This document shows, one piece after another, positions 9,150 through 18,751 of a stretch of DNA of 64,000 nt. Source of the stretch: Actinospica robiniae DSM 44927 (GTDB lineage: Bacteria > Actinomycetota > Actinomycetes > Streptomycetales > Catenulisporaceae); contig NZ_KI632511.1 in assembly GCF_000504285.1 (NCBI RefSeq), positions 1,051,372 to 1,115,371 on the forward strand. Direction: 5' to 3'. Numbering within the stretch: position 1 is the stretch's first letter; each line of letters begins with the position of its first letter. The notes under the pieces are model-generated. The model was not told the origin of the DNA, did not search any database, and saw only the letters and a list, made by a program, of their open reading frames with translations. A program made the position numbers and the translations under genes.

Positions 9150-9556
9150 ATGGGCCTGGCGGAGCGCCGCAGCGTTGAGCGGTTCAAGAACGAGGACTAC
9201 CCCGGCTGGAAGGCGCGGATCGATGAGGCCGCGGGGTTCGAGGTACCGATCGAGGTGGCATGGGAGGAGCTGGCCGTGCCCGACTACGCCGACTCGTACG
9301 CCGAGTACTTCCCCCAGGTCTACTTCCAGCCGCTGCTGGACGCGTTCGGCGCGTTCGGCGCCGATGACATGGGCAGGGACGCTCTGCGTGAGGGTGTGGT
9401 GAAGGTCGTCGTGCGCAACACCGACGAGTACTTCAGCCCGTCGGGCATCTCCTTCGCCGAGGGCGTGCTGATGTTCGACCACAAGTCGGAGTCCAACACC
9501 ATCACGTCGAGGAGCGGACGAAGGCGCTGCAGGGCGTCCTGGAAGCCGGGCTCTGA
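9150..9556 (+). pseudogene. conserved hypothetical protein, frameshifted near its 3' end
   Basis: The ATG at 9150 follows GGAGG with 5-base spacing and opens MGLAERRSVERFKNEDYPGW. The frame reads sensibly to about 9495 (GVLMFDHKSESN). Beyond that, meaningful coding (VEERTKALQGVLEAGL then TGA at 9554-9556) is in another frame, while the original frame runs into Arg/Ser noise to 9590. One base lost near 9500-9506 (restoring an Asp-His pair before VEER) would repair a protein of about 135 residues. It is acidic and soluble, with no known catalytic motif; I do not recognise the family. It could be a real recent mutation or a sequencing error. Confidence 0.55.
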
Positions 9557-9683
9557 GCCGGGAGCACCGGCGTACGCAAGTACGCGGTGATGCGGGCGCT
9601 GGGCGCATGTCGCCCGGCGCCCGCGTGCGTCAACTGCTGAGATGTCGGTGGGCGGCCTTGTCATAGGTCTTAGGCTCAGCTGC

Positions 9684-12048
9684 ATGGTCGAGACTCTGAT
9701 CGGTCGTGAGTGGCATCTTCGTATGCTCGAATCGGCAGTCGAGGAACTGCGGGCCGGGTCGGGGGCAGCGGGAAGAGCGCGCTGCTGTGGGCGGCTGCGG
9801 ACGCGGCCCGCGCGGCGGGCGTGAGCGTGACGGCACTGCGCGGCGCCGACCTGGCTCAGGGTCCTGATGTGGATGCGCTCTGCGCCGCCGTCGGCCGGCC
9901 CCTGGTCGTGACCGTGGACGATGTGCATCTGCTCGGTGCGGACGAGGCGGGTCTGCTCGGGCGGCTGCTGGATCGCGTCGCGAGCGCACCGGTGCTGTGT
10001 GTCCTGGCCTACCGTCGGCGTCAGCTGGCACCCGGGCCGGCTGCGGCGCTCGCCGGGGCGGCGGCCGGGCGGCTGAGGGTCGCTCAGCTGGGCCCTCTCA
10101 CGCGTGAGCAGGCCGCGATCATGATCGGCGATCGGCCGGACGCCGAGGAGATCTACCGCGAGGCCGCGGGATACCCCCAGTACATCAAGCTGCTGTGCAC
10201 GCTGCGCGATACCGGGTCGACCGCCGAGGCCGGCGCGGCGATCCTCGGGGAGCTGGCCGGTTTGGACCCGGAAGCGCTCGCGGCGGTGCGGGGCGCCGCG
10301 GTGATCGGCGAGCCGTTCTCCGCGGCGCTGTTGGCCGACGTCACAGGGCTCGATGAGCCGGCGGCCGTGCGCGCACTCGACCGGCTCACCGGCGTCGACC
10401 TGGTACGCCCGGCCGAGCGCGGGCCTCATCTCGCGTTGCGCCACCGCGCGGTCGGCGAGGCGGTCTACGAGCGGCTCGAGCCGAGCCGTCGTTTCGCGCT
10501 GCACCAGCGGGCGGCGGACGCGCTCGCCGAGCAGGGCGCGCCGGTCGCCCGGCGCGTGCGGCACGTGACCCGGGCCGCGGATCCGCACAACCCCGAGCAC
10601 GTCAGGACGCTGATCGCGGCCGCCCGGGCCACGATCTACACCTCCCCCGCCACCGCGGCCGAATACCTGCAGGCCGCTCGGCCGCTGCTGCGTGAAGGCC
10701 ATGAGCACGCCCACGAGCTGCACGTGCTGCTCGCCCGCGCCCGCCTGCTGTCCGACGAGCTGTCCGAGGGCCGCGCGCTGCTCGACGCGCTGCGGTCGGC
10801 CGGGCCCGGCCAGGCCGACGCCGCCGCGCTGGACTCCAGCCGGATCGAACGGCGCCTGGGCCGGCACTTCGAGGCCGGGGCCCTGGCCCGCTCCGGGCTG
10901 GCGGCGCTCGCGGAGGCCGACTCGGCCGGCGCCGCAGCCCTCTACATCGAACTGGCCGACGGCGCGTACGACGTGCAGGATTACGAGAGCTCCCGGCTCT
11001 ATGCCGAGACCGCCGCCGAGATCGCGGCGCGGCACGGGGATTACGTCGGCCAGGCGCACGCCCTGGCACAGTCCGCGCTCGGGCATCTGTTCACCGACGA
11101 CGATCTGACCGCGTTGGCCCGCGCGGGCAGGGCCGCGGAACTCATCGACGCCGCTCCCGACACGATGCTGCTGACGAATCTCGCCGCGCCGGTGCAGCTG
11201 GGCATGACCGAGGGGCTTTTGGGGCGGCTCTCGGACTGTGAACGCCACCTCGCCCGGGCCGAGGCCCTGGCCCGGCGCACCGGTCAGACCTACCTCGACG
11301 GGCAGCTGCTGACCGTGCTGGCCAATGCGCAGTGCCGGCTGGGGAAACTGCGCGCGGCGATGGTCACCCTCGAACGCGTGGAGCGGCGCCGCGAGGAGCT
11401 CGGGGAGCTCGGCCTCAACCCGTCGGAGGAGGCGGTGGCCGCGAACCTGCGCGGCGCCACCCTGTATTGGCGCGATGAGCCCGGCGACGCCGAGCGGTCG
11501 GCGGCGGAGGCGGAGCGCGCGCTCGCGGTGGCGGGCGACTCGTCGACCACCTGGGCTATGACGGTCCGCTGTTTCCAGGCCGAGCTGGTCTTGTTCGCCG
11601 GCGAGCCGCTGCGCGCCCGTTCGCTGCTGCTCGAAGCGGGCGGTGAGGACCTCGCGGGGATAAGCCCGGTGCGCCGGCCGCGGTGGAGCGACACCCTGGC
11701 CGAGGTGGCCCTGGCCTTGGGCGAGGGCGCGGAAGCCGAGCGTTGGGCGGCGATAGCCGAGGGCTCTCCGCAGCGGCCCTCGACGCCGCGTTCCCATACG
11801 CTGCGCGCCAGGATGTGGGCGCACGCCGCGTGCGGCGAGCCTGAGGCGGCGCTGGTGTGCGCGCAGGAGGCGGTCCGGGAGTTCTCGACGCGCGGTGAAC
11901 GGATCGAGGTGTGCCGCACGCCCTGGTGCGCGGGATCGGCCCCGATATACCCGAGTACTGGAGTTCGGCGAGGAAGAACCTGCGCAGCCGCCGCGTCCGG
12001 GAGCGTTCCACCGGGAAGATCCACGAACACACCGGGTCTTACTGGTAG
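9684..12048 (+). pseudogene. broken AAA/TPR LuxR-type (LAL-like) regulator
   Basis: The ATG at 9684 starts a typical LAL opening (LIGREWHLRMLESAVEELRAG). The P-loop and everything after it (GGSGKSALLWAAADAARAAG) are in a different frame from about 9770, so a frameshift hits the Walker A, whose leading Gly is also lost. The second frame then gives a good ATPase (LVVTVDDVHLLGADEAGLL, Walker B) and a long TPR-like helical region to about 11910. There the frame breaks again, and no C-terminal LuxR helix-turn-helix is visible before the stop near 12048. Length and order fit a decayed large ATP-dependent regulator. The next gene, a methyltransferase, stays intact. Confidence 0.7.
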
Positions 12049-12118
12049 GCCGGTCGCCTCCCGCGGCGCCCCGAAAACCGCTTGCCCGCAGTGGTCGCAG
12101 CCTTCTACCGTCCCTCGG

Positions 12119-13051
12119 GTGACATATCTCAGCCCCCTGGCTTATCTGCTCGGCGTCGAAGGTGCGGCTCTCCTGCGCGGGCTCAGGGACGGCACCGGCG
12201 ACCGGGCCTTCGTCGAGGCGCGGATCGCCGAGATCCGGACGCTGCTGGCCGACCCGGCGCTGGCCGGGTCCCCGGGAATCGAGGCGGTGGCGGGCGGGAT
12301 CTCGACCGGCGAGGTCTACCGGCAGTGGGCGCCGACCTACGACGGGCCGAACTCGATGATCGAGTCCGAGGAGCCGCTCGTGCGCGCCATCGTGGACGGG
12401 CTGCCGATCGGCACGGCCCTGGACGCGGCGTGCGGCACCGGCCGGCACGCGAAGCACCTGGCCGGGCTCGGGCATCGGGTGGTCGGGCTCGACGCGTCGG
12501 GCGAGATGCTCGCGATCGCTGCCCAGAAGGTGCCCGGGGCCGTCTTCCACCGCGCCGAGCTGACCGCGATGCCGCTGGCGGACGGGTCGGTCGACCTGGC
12601 CGTGTGCGCGCTGGCGCTGTGCCACGTGCCGGACCTGGCCCCCGTGTTCGCCGAGTTCGCGCGCGTGCTGCGGCCGGGCGGGCACCTGGTCGTCTCGGAT
12701 CCGCACGTGCTGCTCTCCTACCTGCGTCCCATGCTCGCGCGCACGCCCGGCCCTGATGGGCGCCCGACGACGTTCGTCGAGTACCACCGGGGGCTGAGCG
12801 AGTACCTCGCGGCGGCGCTGCCCGTCGGCTTCCAGGTGCGCCACTGCGCCGAGCCGGGCATCCCCACCAAGGACTCGACCACAGCCCACGTGCCCACCGT
12901 CATCCCGGGCTCGAGCGCCCCGCAGCTCGACTGGGAGCTGCTCGGCTGGATACCGGAGGCGGTGACAGCCGTGATGAACCTGCCCTCCATCGTGCTCTGG
13001 CACTTCCAGCTGGCCGACGCGGGCAACACGGCCGGCGCGCCCGCCTTCTAA
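12119..13051 (+). CDS. class I SAM-dependent methyltransferase
   Basis: A 310-residue enzyme from a GTG at 12119 that opens MTYLSPLAYLLGVEGAALL. The first 80 residues are a helical cap. The Rossmann core has motif I (ALDAACGTGRHAKHLAGLGH, about 100-118), an acidic ribose-binding GLDAS, VDLAVCALALCHVPD and LRPGGHLVVSD. This is the UbiE/Methyltransf_11 type, acting on a small molecule of unknown nature. The same frame runs upstream into the LAL pseudogene, but homology-like sequence restarts here. The ribosome site is poor. A bidirectional hairpin follows the stop. Confidence 0.8.
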   Translation: MTYLSPLAYLLGVEGAALLRGLRDGTGDRAFVEARIAEIRTLLADPALAGSPGIEAVAGGISTGEVYRQWAPTYDGPNSMIESEEPLVRAIVDGLPIGTALDAACGTGRHAKHLAGLGHRVVGLDASGEMLAIAAQKVPGAVFHRAELTAMPLADGSVDLAVCALALCHVPDLAPVFAEFARVLRPGGHLVVSDPHVLLSYLRPMLARTPGPDGRPTTFVEYHRGLSEYLAAALPVGFQVRHCAEPGIPTKDSTTAHVPTVIPGSSAPQLDWELLGWIPEAVTAVMNLPSIVLWHFQLADAGNTAGAPAF

Positions 13052-13056
13052 CCGCG

Positions 13057-13090
13057 GCGGGCCGCGCACGAGGGTTCGTGCGCGGCCCGC
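13057..13090. terminator. bidirectional hairpin terminator
   Basis: A perfect 15-bp stem (13057-13071 with 13076-13090) and a 4-base loop lie between the convergent methyltransferase and chitinase genes. Confidence 0.75.
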
Positions 13091-13109
13091 TCTGGGTTCT
13101 ACGTCAGGC

Positions 13110-14405
13110 TCACAGGTCGCTGATGAAAGCCTTGGTGTACTGCAGCGCGCTCGTGGAGGTGAGCGAGTCGCAGGTCGGGGACGCGTAGTCGTCGGAGCAG
13201 GGGTCGTCACGGTCCAGGGACCAGTAGTGCACCCCGGCCAGGCCGTTGCTGACCGCATACGAGCTGAGCGTGGCGACGTCGGCGATGGTGAAGGTCTCGG
13301 TCGTGGCGTCGTTCATGCCGATCATCGGGGTGACGGCGATCTTGCCGGCCGCGATGCCGTAGGTGTGCTCGAGGTTCTTGACCGCCTGGATCGCCGACTG
13401 CGCCATCTCGCAGCTGCCGGAGGTCACGACGCACACGCTGCTCGACGCGTTGCCGAAGTCCATGGTCATCAGGTTGATGACGTAGTTCTTCAGGCTGGAG
13501 CCGAGCACCGCGCGCACGACCTCGTTGCCGAGCGAGTTGACCCCGCCGTAGCTGCCGTCGGAGGCGCCGAGGGTGGCGAGGGTGAAGGAGAACTGCAGCT
13601 TCGGGTACTGCGCCTGCGCGCCGGCCGCCGCGGCGACGAGGTTCGAGATGTCGCTCTGGCTCTGGCCGCCTTCGATGTCGAAGTCGATGCCGACCAGGTT
13701 CGGGCTCGCGTAGCGGGCGATGAAGGACTCCATGCCCGACGTCGAGGCGCAGGTGAAGGTTCCGGCCGCGCCGCCGGTCGAGACGATGTAGTTCAGGTTC
13801 GCCGCGTGCAGCTGCGGGACGTTCTCCGCGGCCCAGTTCGCGCCCGAGACCCCGCCCCAGGTCTCGCTGCCGCAGGCGCCGGTGGCGAACGCGACGGTGA
13901 GCGCGGGCAGCTTCGGCACGTAGGTCGTCACCAGGCTGCCGGAGCCGACGACCGGGATCGCGGACCCCTCGACGGCCGACTGCATCTGGTAGGTGTTCCA
14001 GTTCATGTTGATCGTGACGTCTTTGTACGGGCTGAAGACCAGGCCGCTGGCCGAGCCCGTTCCCGTCGAGGTGGAGCTCGGCGTCGGGGAGGCCGACGGG
14101 GAGGAGCCCGAGGATCCGCCGGTGCACGAGCCGTTGGACGTCCACGGTTGCCCGGAGCCGGATCCGCCGTTGTTCGTGGCCGGGTCGTTGCCCTGGGTCC
14201 ACCAGTTGGCGGTGTAGTTGATCCCGTTCTCGCTGACCTGGTTGCCCGCGACGTAGGCGGTGGTCGAGACCCACGCCGTGGCGCACGTGGTGGCCGCCTG
14301 TGCGGCGGGCGCCGAGACGAGCGCGAGCGTTGTTCCGCCGGCGGCCAGTCCGAGCGCCGAGCCGCTCACGAGCGCTGCGCGAAGGAACCGTTTTCCAGGA
14401 AGCAT
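13110..14405 (-). CDS. secreted GH18 chitinase with N-terminal chitin-binding domain
   Basis: A 431-residue exported enzyme. Residues 1-37 are a Sec signal peptide ending in AQAA. Residues about 38-90 are a CBM5/12-type domain with aromatic platforms (TAWVSTTAYVAGNQVSENG, WWTQG). After a Ser/Pro/Thr linker the GH18 barrel carries LVGIDFDIEGGQ, the DxxDxDxE catalytic signature with the acid/base Glu. It hydrolyses chitin outside the cell, releasing chito-oligosaccharides for GlcNAc uptake. The ATG follows GGAGGG. Two DasR-type operators lie about 95 and 118 bp upstream, so GlcNAc-responsive repression is expected. The neighbouring MmpS-like gene is separate. Confidence 0.9.
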   Translation of the reverse strand: MLPGKRFLRAALVSGSALGLAAGGTTLALVSAPAAQAATTCATAWVSTTAYVAGNQVSENGINYTANWWTQGNDPATNNGGSGSGQPWTSNGSCTGGSSGSSPSASPTPSSTSTGTGSASGLVFSPYKDVTINMNWNTYQMQSAVEGSAIPVVGSGSLVTTYVPKLPALTVAFATGACGSETWGGVSGANWAAENVPQLHAANLNYIVSTGGAAGTFTCASTSGMESFIARYASPNLVGIDFDIEGGQSQSDISNLVAAAAGAQAQYPKLQFSFTLATLGASDGSYGGVNSLGNEVVRAVLGSSLKNYVINLMTMDFGNASSSVCVVTSGSCEMAQSAIQAVKNLEHTYGIAAGKIAVTPMIGMNDATTETFTIADVATLSSYAVSNGLAGVHYWSLDRDDPCSDDYASPTCDSLTSTSALQYTKAFISDL

Positions 14406-14499
14406 GAACCCTCCAGGGTGGTGGGAGAGGGGGTGGGAGTGCGCATCTCACCGCGCCGGTGGGGCGGCGCGGTGAGCAAGTTGTACGTGCGGCGCGCGG

Positions 14500-14515
14500 A
14501 TTGGTCAAGACCAAT
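14500..14515. promoter_or_regulatory. DasR-responsive element (dre-like), proximal
   Basis: ATTGGTCAAGACCAAT, a palindrome closely matching the Streptomyces dre consensus (ACTGGTCTAGACCACT type) bound by the GntR regulator DasR upstream of chitinase genes. It is 95 bp from the chitinase start. Confidence 0.7.
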
Positions 14516-14522
14516 CCACTAG

Positions 14523-14538
14523 ATTGGTACAGACCAAT
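14523..14538. promoter_or_regulatory. DasR-responsive element (dre-like), distal
   Basis: ATTGGTACAGACCAAT, a second copy 23 bp from the first, giving the paired direct-repeat arrangement known upstream of Streptomyces chi genes. Confidence 0.7.
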
Positions 14539-14645
14539 TGATCCGCGCGGTGGACAGATGGGCCGCAACCCCTATAACAGGGACGTGATTTCCGGTCGGC
14601 CGGTCGGCCGGGTCGCTTACTCGATGGGGTGTGGCGGCTGACGGG

Positions 14646-15329
14646 TCAGCAGGACTCCCATCCGCCCTCGAAATCACTGCACACCTCGGCCGAGGCGATG
14701 GTGTAGCCGCCGGACGCCTCGCCTTTCTGGACCGCGCTCGTCCCCTCGTACTCCACCGTCGTCGAACACGAGACCTTGCCGCCGCCCTGCAGCTGCGCCT
14801 GCACGGCGTAGTACTGCTCGCTAGCCGAGAGCGGGATCGTCTTCGTGAACGGCAGGCGGCTCGCAGAGTCCTCAGTGCCCTCGCCGCCGTAGGTGATCTC
14901 GACGCCGTCGGGTGCGCTGCCGGCGCAGTGGAAGACGACCTGCTCGAGGTCGGGTCCGGCCCCGGCCCCGGCCGCGCTGGTGGCCGGGTCGTTCGGCTGC
15001 GGGTAGAGCGGGATCGAGGTGTATCCGGACTCTGCGGTGGCCGAGTCCTCCGCGGCCGGCGCGGAGCTCTGCGCGGCGGACGGGCTCTGGGCCGTGGCGG
15101 CGGTGTTCCCACTGGTGTCGTGCCCGCCCGCCGCAAGCGCGCCGACGATGATGAACACGACCACCGCCCCCGCCGCGAACAGGGACCAGTTGCGGACCGG
15201 GTGCCTCTTCTTCGGCGGCTCGAGCGGGACGTACGGCCCGTTCTGCTGACGGGGGCGTCCGGACCGGCTCCGCGTCGGCGCGTCTTCCTCGTACTCGTAC
15301 TCGTAGGGTGGCCGGTCGTCGTAGCTCAT
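14646..15329 (-). CDS. MmpS-like single-pass membrane protein
   Basis: A 227-residue protein. The cytoplasmic N-terminus is Tyr/Glu/Arg-rich and ends in a basic KKRHPVRN stretch. One transmembrane helix follows (about residues 45-67, WSLFAAGAVVVFIIVGALAAG), then a Ser/Ala/Pro/Thr linker. A C-terminal outer domain (VVFHCAGSAPDGVEITYGGE … IPLSASEQYYAVQAQL … VSCSTTVEYEG) matches the MmpS family beta-sandwich. Three Cys outside the membrane may form disulphides. MmpS partners of RND exporters assist lipid or siderophore transport in mycobacteria; no MmpL gene is adjacent here. The start is supported by AGGGGGAT. The function is not known. Confidence 0.65.
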   Translation of the reverse strand: MSYDDRPPYEYEYEEDAPTRSRSGRPRQQNGPYVPLEPPKKRHPVRNWSLFAAGAVVVFIIVGALAAGGHDTSGNTAATAQSPSAAQSSAPAAEDSATAESGYTSIPLYPQPNDPATSAAGAGAGPDLEQVVFHCAGSAPDGVEITYGGEGTEDSASRLPFTKTIPLSASEQYYAVQAQLQGGGKVSCSTTVEYEGTSAVQKGEASGGYTIASAEVCSDFEGGWESC

Positions 15330-15568
15330 CAGATCCCCCTGCGCATGGATGACGGAGCGTCACGGTACGCCTGTCGTTCTGTAGTCGAAAAGCACTCACG
15401 GCGATCCGCCGCCATACGCCAGGCTCGGGGCCGCTCGCAGGCAAGGGCGCCCGGCACGGTGGGGTTTCGCCTACCGTCGGCGGGGTCCTTGCACCCCTGA
15501 CGCGCGCAGGGCGGGGCTGGATGCTCGTGACGAGCCGGTGAGCGCGGGCTGTTTTCGAGCGAAGGGAT

Positions 15569-16387
15569 GTGGCGGGCATGGTCGGGGCGGGCGGCGGAGA
15601 GACCGGGGGCAGACCCGGTGGCGGGGCCGGGGGCGAGGCGCTGCGTCTGGACGCGGTGAGCAAGCTCTACGGCGAAGGCGCCGGTGCGGTGGCGGCGCTG
15701 CGGGAGGTGAGCCTGGTGCTGGCCGCCGGGACGTTCACGGCGGTGATGGGGCCTTCGGGCTCGGGCAAGAGCACACTGCTGCACTGCGCGTCAGGGCTCG
15801 ACCGGCCCACGAGCGGGCAGGTGCGGGTCGGGGGTCAGGTGATGGCGTGCGGGAGCGAGGCGCAGGCCGCGAGGTTCCGGCGCGGGCGGATCGGGTTCGT
15901 CTTCCAGCATTTCAACCTGCTGCCGGCCCTCACCGTACGGGAGAACATCGCGCTGCCGGCGCGGCTGGCGGGTCAGGCGGTGGACGAGGCGCGGCTCGCC
16001 GCGGTGGTGGAGCGGGTCGGGCTGGCCGGGCGGCTCGGGCATCGGCCCGGGGCGCTCTCCGGCGGGGAGCAGCAGCGGGTCGCGATCGCGCGGGCGCTGG
16101 TGACACGGCCGCAGGTGGTCTTCGCCGACGAGCCGACCGGCGCGCTGGACTCGCACCGCGCCGGCGAGGTCCTCGAACTGTTCGGGCAGGCGGTGGGCGA
16201 GTTCGGGCAGACCGTGGTCATGGTGACGCACGATCCGGTGGCCGCCTCGCATGCCGGGCGGGTGCTGTTCCTGCTCGACGGGCGGATCGTGGCGGAGATG
16301 ACGCGGCCCGAGCCGTCCGCGGTGGCCGAGCAGATGGCGCGCCTCGGCGGGCAGGCCGCGCGCCGCGGCGCCGGGTCGGGGGTGTGA
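15569..16387 (+). CDS. ABC transporter ATP-binding protein, LolD/MacB type
   Basis: A 272-residue ATPase. Walker A is GPSGSGKST; the Q-loop region is FVFQHFNLLPALTVRENI; the signature is LSGGEQQR; Walker B is VVFADEPTGALDS; the switch histidine is in VTHDP. This is the standard LolD/MacB/FtsE pattern that pairs with FtsX-type permeases, and the FtsX gene starts 4 bp later. The first about 25 residues are Gly-rich; the ATG at 15578 is an equally good start. Such pairs export lipids, peptides or drugs, or act as mechanotransmitters. Confidence 0.9.
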   Translation: MAGMVGAGGGETGGRPGGGAGGEALRLDAVSKLYGEGAGAVAALREVSLVLAAGTFTAVMGPSGSGKSTLLHCASGLDRPTSGQVRVGGQVMACGSEAQAARFRRGRIGFVFQHFNLLPALTVRENIALPARLAGQAVDEARLAAVVERVGLAGRLGHRPGALSGGEQQRVAIARALVTRPQVVFADEPTGALDSHRAGEVLELFGQAVGEFGQTVVMVTHDPVAASHAGRVLFLLDGRIVAEMTRPEPSAVAEQMARLGGQAARRGAGSGV

Positions 16388-16390
16388 GCC

Positions 16391-17785
16391 GTGCTGGGTA
16401 TCGCACTCAGTTCGCTGCGGCTGCGCAAGGGCGCTTTCGCGGTGACGTTCCTGAACCTGTTCGTCGGCGCCGCGGTGCTGATGGCGTTCTCCTCGCTGCT
16501 CGACACGGCCGCGGGCCCGGGCGTCTCGGCGCCGGACCGCGCGACGATGACGACGATGTGCTGGGTGGTGGGCGGCTGGGGCGTGCTGATCGTGGCGTTC
16601 GGGGTCGCCGCGACGCTGCACCTCACGGTGCGTCAGCGGGAGCAGGAGTTCGCACTGCTCAGGTCGGCCGGCGCCCTCCCCGGGCAGATCAGCAGGCTGA
16701 TCATGGGTGAGACGGGCGCGGTCGCGCTCCTGGCCGTGCTCTTCGCGCTCCCGGCGGGCTACGGGCTCGGGCACGGCGTGCTCGCGGCGCTGGCCTCCAC
16801 CGGCCAGGTCGCACGCGGCGTCGACTACCGTTTCGGGCCGGTCGGGCTCGGCGCCGGCTGCGCCGACACGTTCGTGGCCGCCGGGCTCGCCGCGTACGTC
16901 ACGGGCCGGCGCGCGGCGAAGCTGAGCACCCGTGAGGCGCTCACCCCCGACGCCCGGCAGGAGGCCGGGCTCAGCCGGAAGCGGATCTGGTTCGGCGTCG
17001 GGTTCCTGCTGCTCGGCACCGACGCGGGGGTGCTGGCCGCGACCGTGCTGCGCGACCGCGGCTACGTCACGATGTCGGTCGCGGGCGAGGCGTGCATCCA
17101 CGTCTCGATCGGGTTCGCTCTCCTCTCCCCCGCACTGCTGCGCCTGATCGGCGCGTGCCTCGGCGCCCTGGTGCGGCGGGCGGGCGGGAGCGCGGGGTAT
17201 CTCGCCGAGCTCAACGTGCGCCGCACCGCCGGCCGGATGGCGGGCGTGGTGATGCCGATCATCCTGTTCGTCGGGATGGCCGCCGGGTCGCTCTCCATGC
17301 AGGCGATCCAGGACACCGCGCTCGCCTCGGGCCGCCAGGTGCGCTCCGGCGACGACAAGGGCGTCGAGACGCTCGACCTCGTGATCGTCGCCACCCTCGC
17401 GGTGTTCGCGGCGATCGTGCTGGTCGATCTCGCGGTCGCCGCGACCGTGGCGCGGCGCGGCGAGTTCGGCCGGCAGAGGCTGGCGGGGGCGACGCCGGGG
17501 CAGGTGGTGGGGATGGTCGGGTTCGAGAGCGCGCTCGTCGCGGTCACCGGCCTGCTCGCGGGCACGGTCGCGGCGGCGGCCTCGGTGGTGCCGTTCAGCA
17601 TCGCGGTCGCGGGACGCGCGGTGCCGGCCGTGGGCCCGGGGATCTACCTCGGGGTGGCCGCCGCCGTCGTGGTGCTGACGTTCGCGGCCACCCTGGCCGC
17701 GGCCGGCAGGGCCCTGCGAGGACCCGCGATCGAAGCCCTCACCGGCGGCCCGGGCGCGGGCCCCGCCGCGGGCCGGGCCGGCTGA
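16391..17785 (+). CDS. FtsX-like ABC permease
   Basis: A 464-residue membrane protein starting with GTG 4 bp after the ATPase stop, forming a two-gene operon. It has two FtsX blocks, each with four-helix character: the first about residues 1-190 (QREQEFALLRSAGALPGQIS is the coupling helix), the second about 265-450 (ARRGEFGRQRLAGATPGQVV is the matching coupling helix). There is no large extracellular domain between them beyond about 60 residues. It should form an exporter with the upstream ATPase; the substrate is unknown. Confidence 0.85.
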   Translation: MLGIALSSLRLRKGAFAVTFLNLFVGAAVLMAFSSLLDTAAGPGVSAPDRATMTTMCWVVGGWGVLIVAFGVAATLHLTVRQREQEFALLRSAGALPGQISRLIMGETGAVALLAVLFALPAGYGLGHGVLAALASTGQVARGVDYRFGPVGLGAGCADTFVAAGLAAYVTGRRAAKLSTREALTPDARQEAGLSRKRIWFGVGFLLLGTDAGVLAATVLRDRGYVTMSVAGEACIHVSIGFALLSPALLRLIGACLGALVRRAGGSAGYLAELNVRRTAGRMAGVVMPIILFVGMAAGSLSMQAIQDTALASGRQVRSGDDKGVETLDLVIVATLAVFAAIVLVDLAVAATVARRGEFGRQRLAGATPGQVVGMVGFESALVAVTGLLAGTVAAAASVVPFSIAVAGRAVPAVGPGIYLGVAAAVVVLTFAATLAAAGRALRGPAIEALTGGPGAGPAAGRAG

Positions 17786-17791
17786 GCTGTG

Positions 17792-18616
17792 TCAGGGTTC
17801 GGGCGTGTCGCGGCGGACGGCCCGCAGCACCCCGGTGACCTGCGGCAGAGTGAAAGTGCCGCTCGCGGTCTCGGGCCGGGCGGCGAGGAAGTCGCGGAGC
17901 GCGGCGAGGGTCCGCTCGCGCTCCGCATCGGACATCACCAGCAGCTGCGAGGTGGTGGCGATGGTGGCCACCATCGCGTCGGCGGTCAGCGCCCGGGGGT
18001 TGTCGAACTCGGCGGTGTGCACCGGGGTGAACCACGTGCTGCCGGCCTCGAACACGGCCCGTTCGCTGCCGGGCACCGGAGCCTTGCGCCATCCCGAGAC
18101 GCTCGCGGTGTTCCCGGCGAGCTCGGCGAGTGCGGCGACCCACGCGACCCGGTCGTCCTGCATGTTCCACAGGCCCGCGAGCACTCCCCCGGGACGCAGC
18201 ACCCTGCCGATCTCCGGCAGCGCCCGGTCCAGGTCGAACCAGTGCATGGACTGGCCGCACAGCACCGCGTCCACACTGGCCTCCGGCAGCGCGATCGCCT
18301 CGGCCCGGCTCGGGATCACCGCCACCTGCGGCAGCTGCCGGCGCAGCTCGGCGAGCATCTGCGGGTCGGGTTCGGCCGCGACCACCTCGACACCCAGGCG
18401 CACCAGCGCCGCGGTCAGGATCCCGGTGCCGGCGCCGAGATCCAACACCCGCGGGCCGGCCGCGCCCAGCGGCTCCAGGGCCCAGCGGATCGCGCTCTCG
18501 GCATAGTCGGGGCGGTGGCGCGCATACTCGGCCGAGGCGGCCCCGAACGAGGAGGCGCGCCGCGCATGGTGCTCCTCGGCGCTCTGATCGACGGGCTCTG
18601 CGATGTCCTTGTCCAT
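17792..18616 (-). CDS. class I SAM-dependent methyltransferase
   Basis: 274 residues. Motif I is RVLDLGAGTGILTAAL (about 55-70), followed by VVAAEPDPQML, an AVLCGQSMHWFDLD segment and LRPGGVLAGLWN. The N-terminal FGAASAEYARHRPDY pattern is typical of the Methyltransf_11 family annotated as trans-aconitate or C-methyltransferase-like. The C-terminal 90 residues are a substrate-binding cap. It is convergent with the FtsX gene, with only 6 bp between stops. The substrate is unknown. Confidence 0.8.
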   Translation of the reverse strand: MDKDIAEPVDQSAEEHHARRASSFGAASAEYARHRPDYAESAIRWALEPLGAAGPRVLDLGAGTGILTAALVRLGVEVVAAEPDPQMLAELRRQLPQVAVIPSRAEAIALPEASVDAVLCGQSMHWFDLDRALPEIGRVLRPGGVLAGLWNMQDDRVAWVAALAELAGNTASVSGWRKAPVPGSERAVFEAGSTWFTPVHTAEFDNPRALTADAMVATIATTSQLLVMSDAERERTLAALRDFLAARPETASGTFTLPQVTGVLRAVRRDTPEP

Positions 18617-18751
18617 GCGGGCGATGCTAGTGCGCCGCCGCGCACGGCGGGCCGGCCGGGGGAAGCCGGGGGTAACCGCATTGATCCCAACGGCTGTCCG
18701 TGGCAGGATGACCGGCGCTGATCGGGGCGATCAGCGGAATGGGGAGGAACC

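Noticed and set aside
9320-13258. 1312-residue minus-strand open frame
   Set aside because: Covers the LAL pseudogene and the methyltransferase in antisense; low-complexity Arg/Gly/Pro composition and no motifs.
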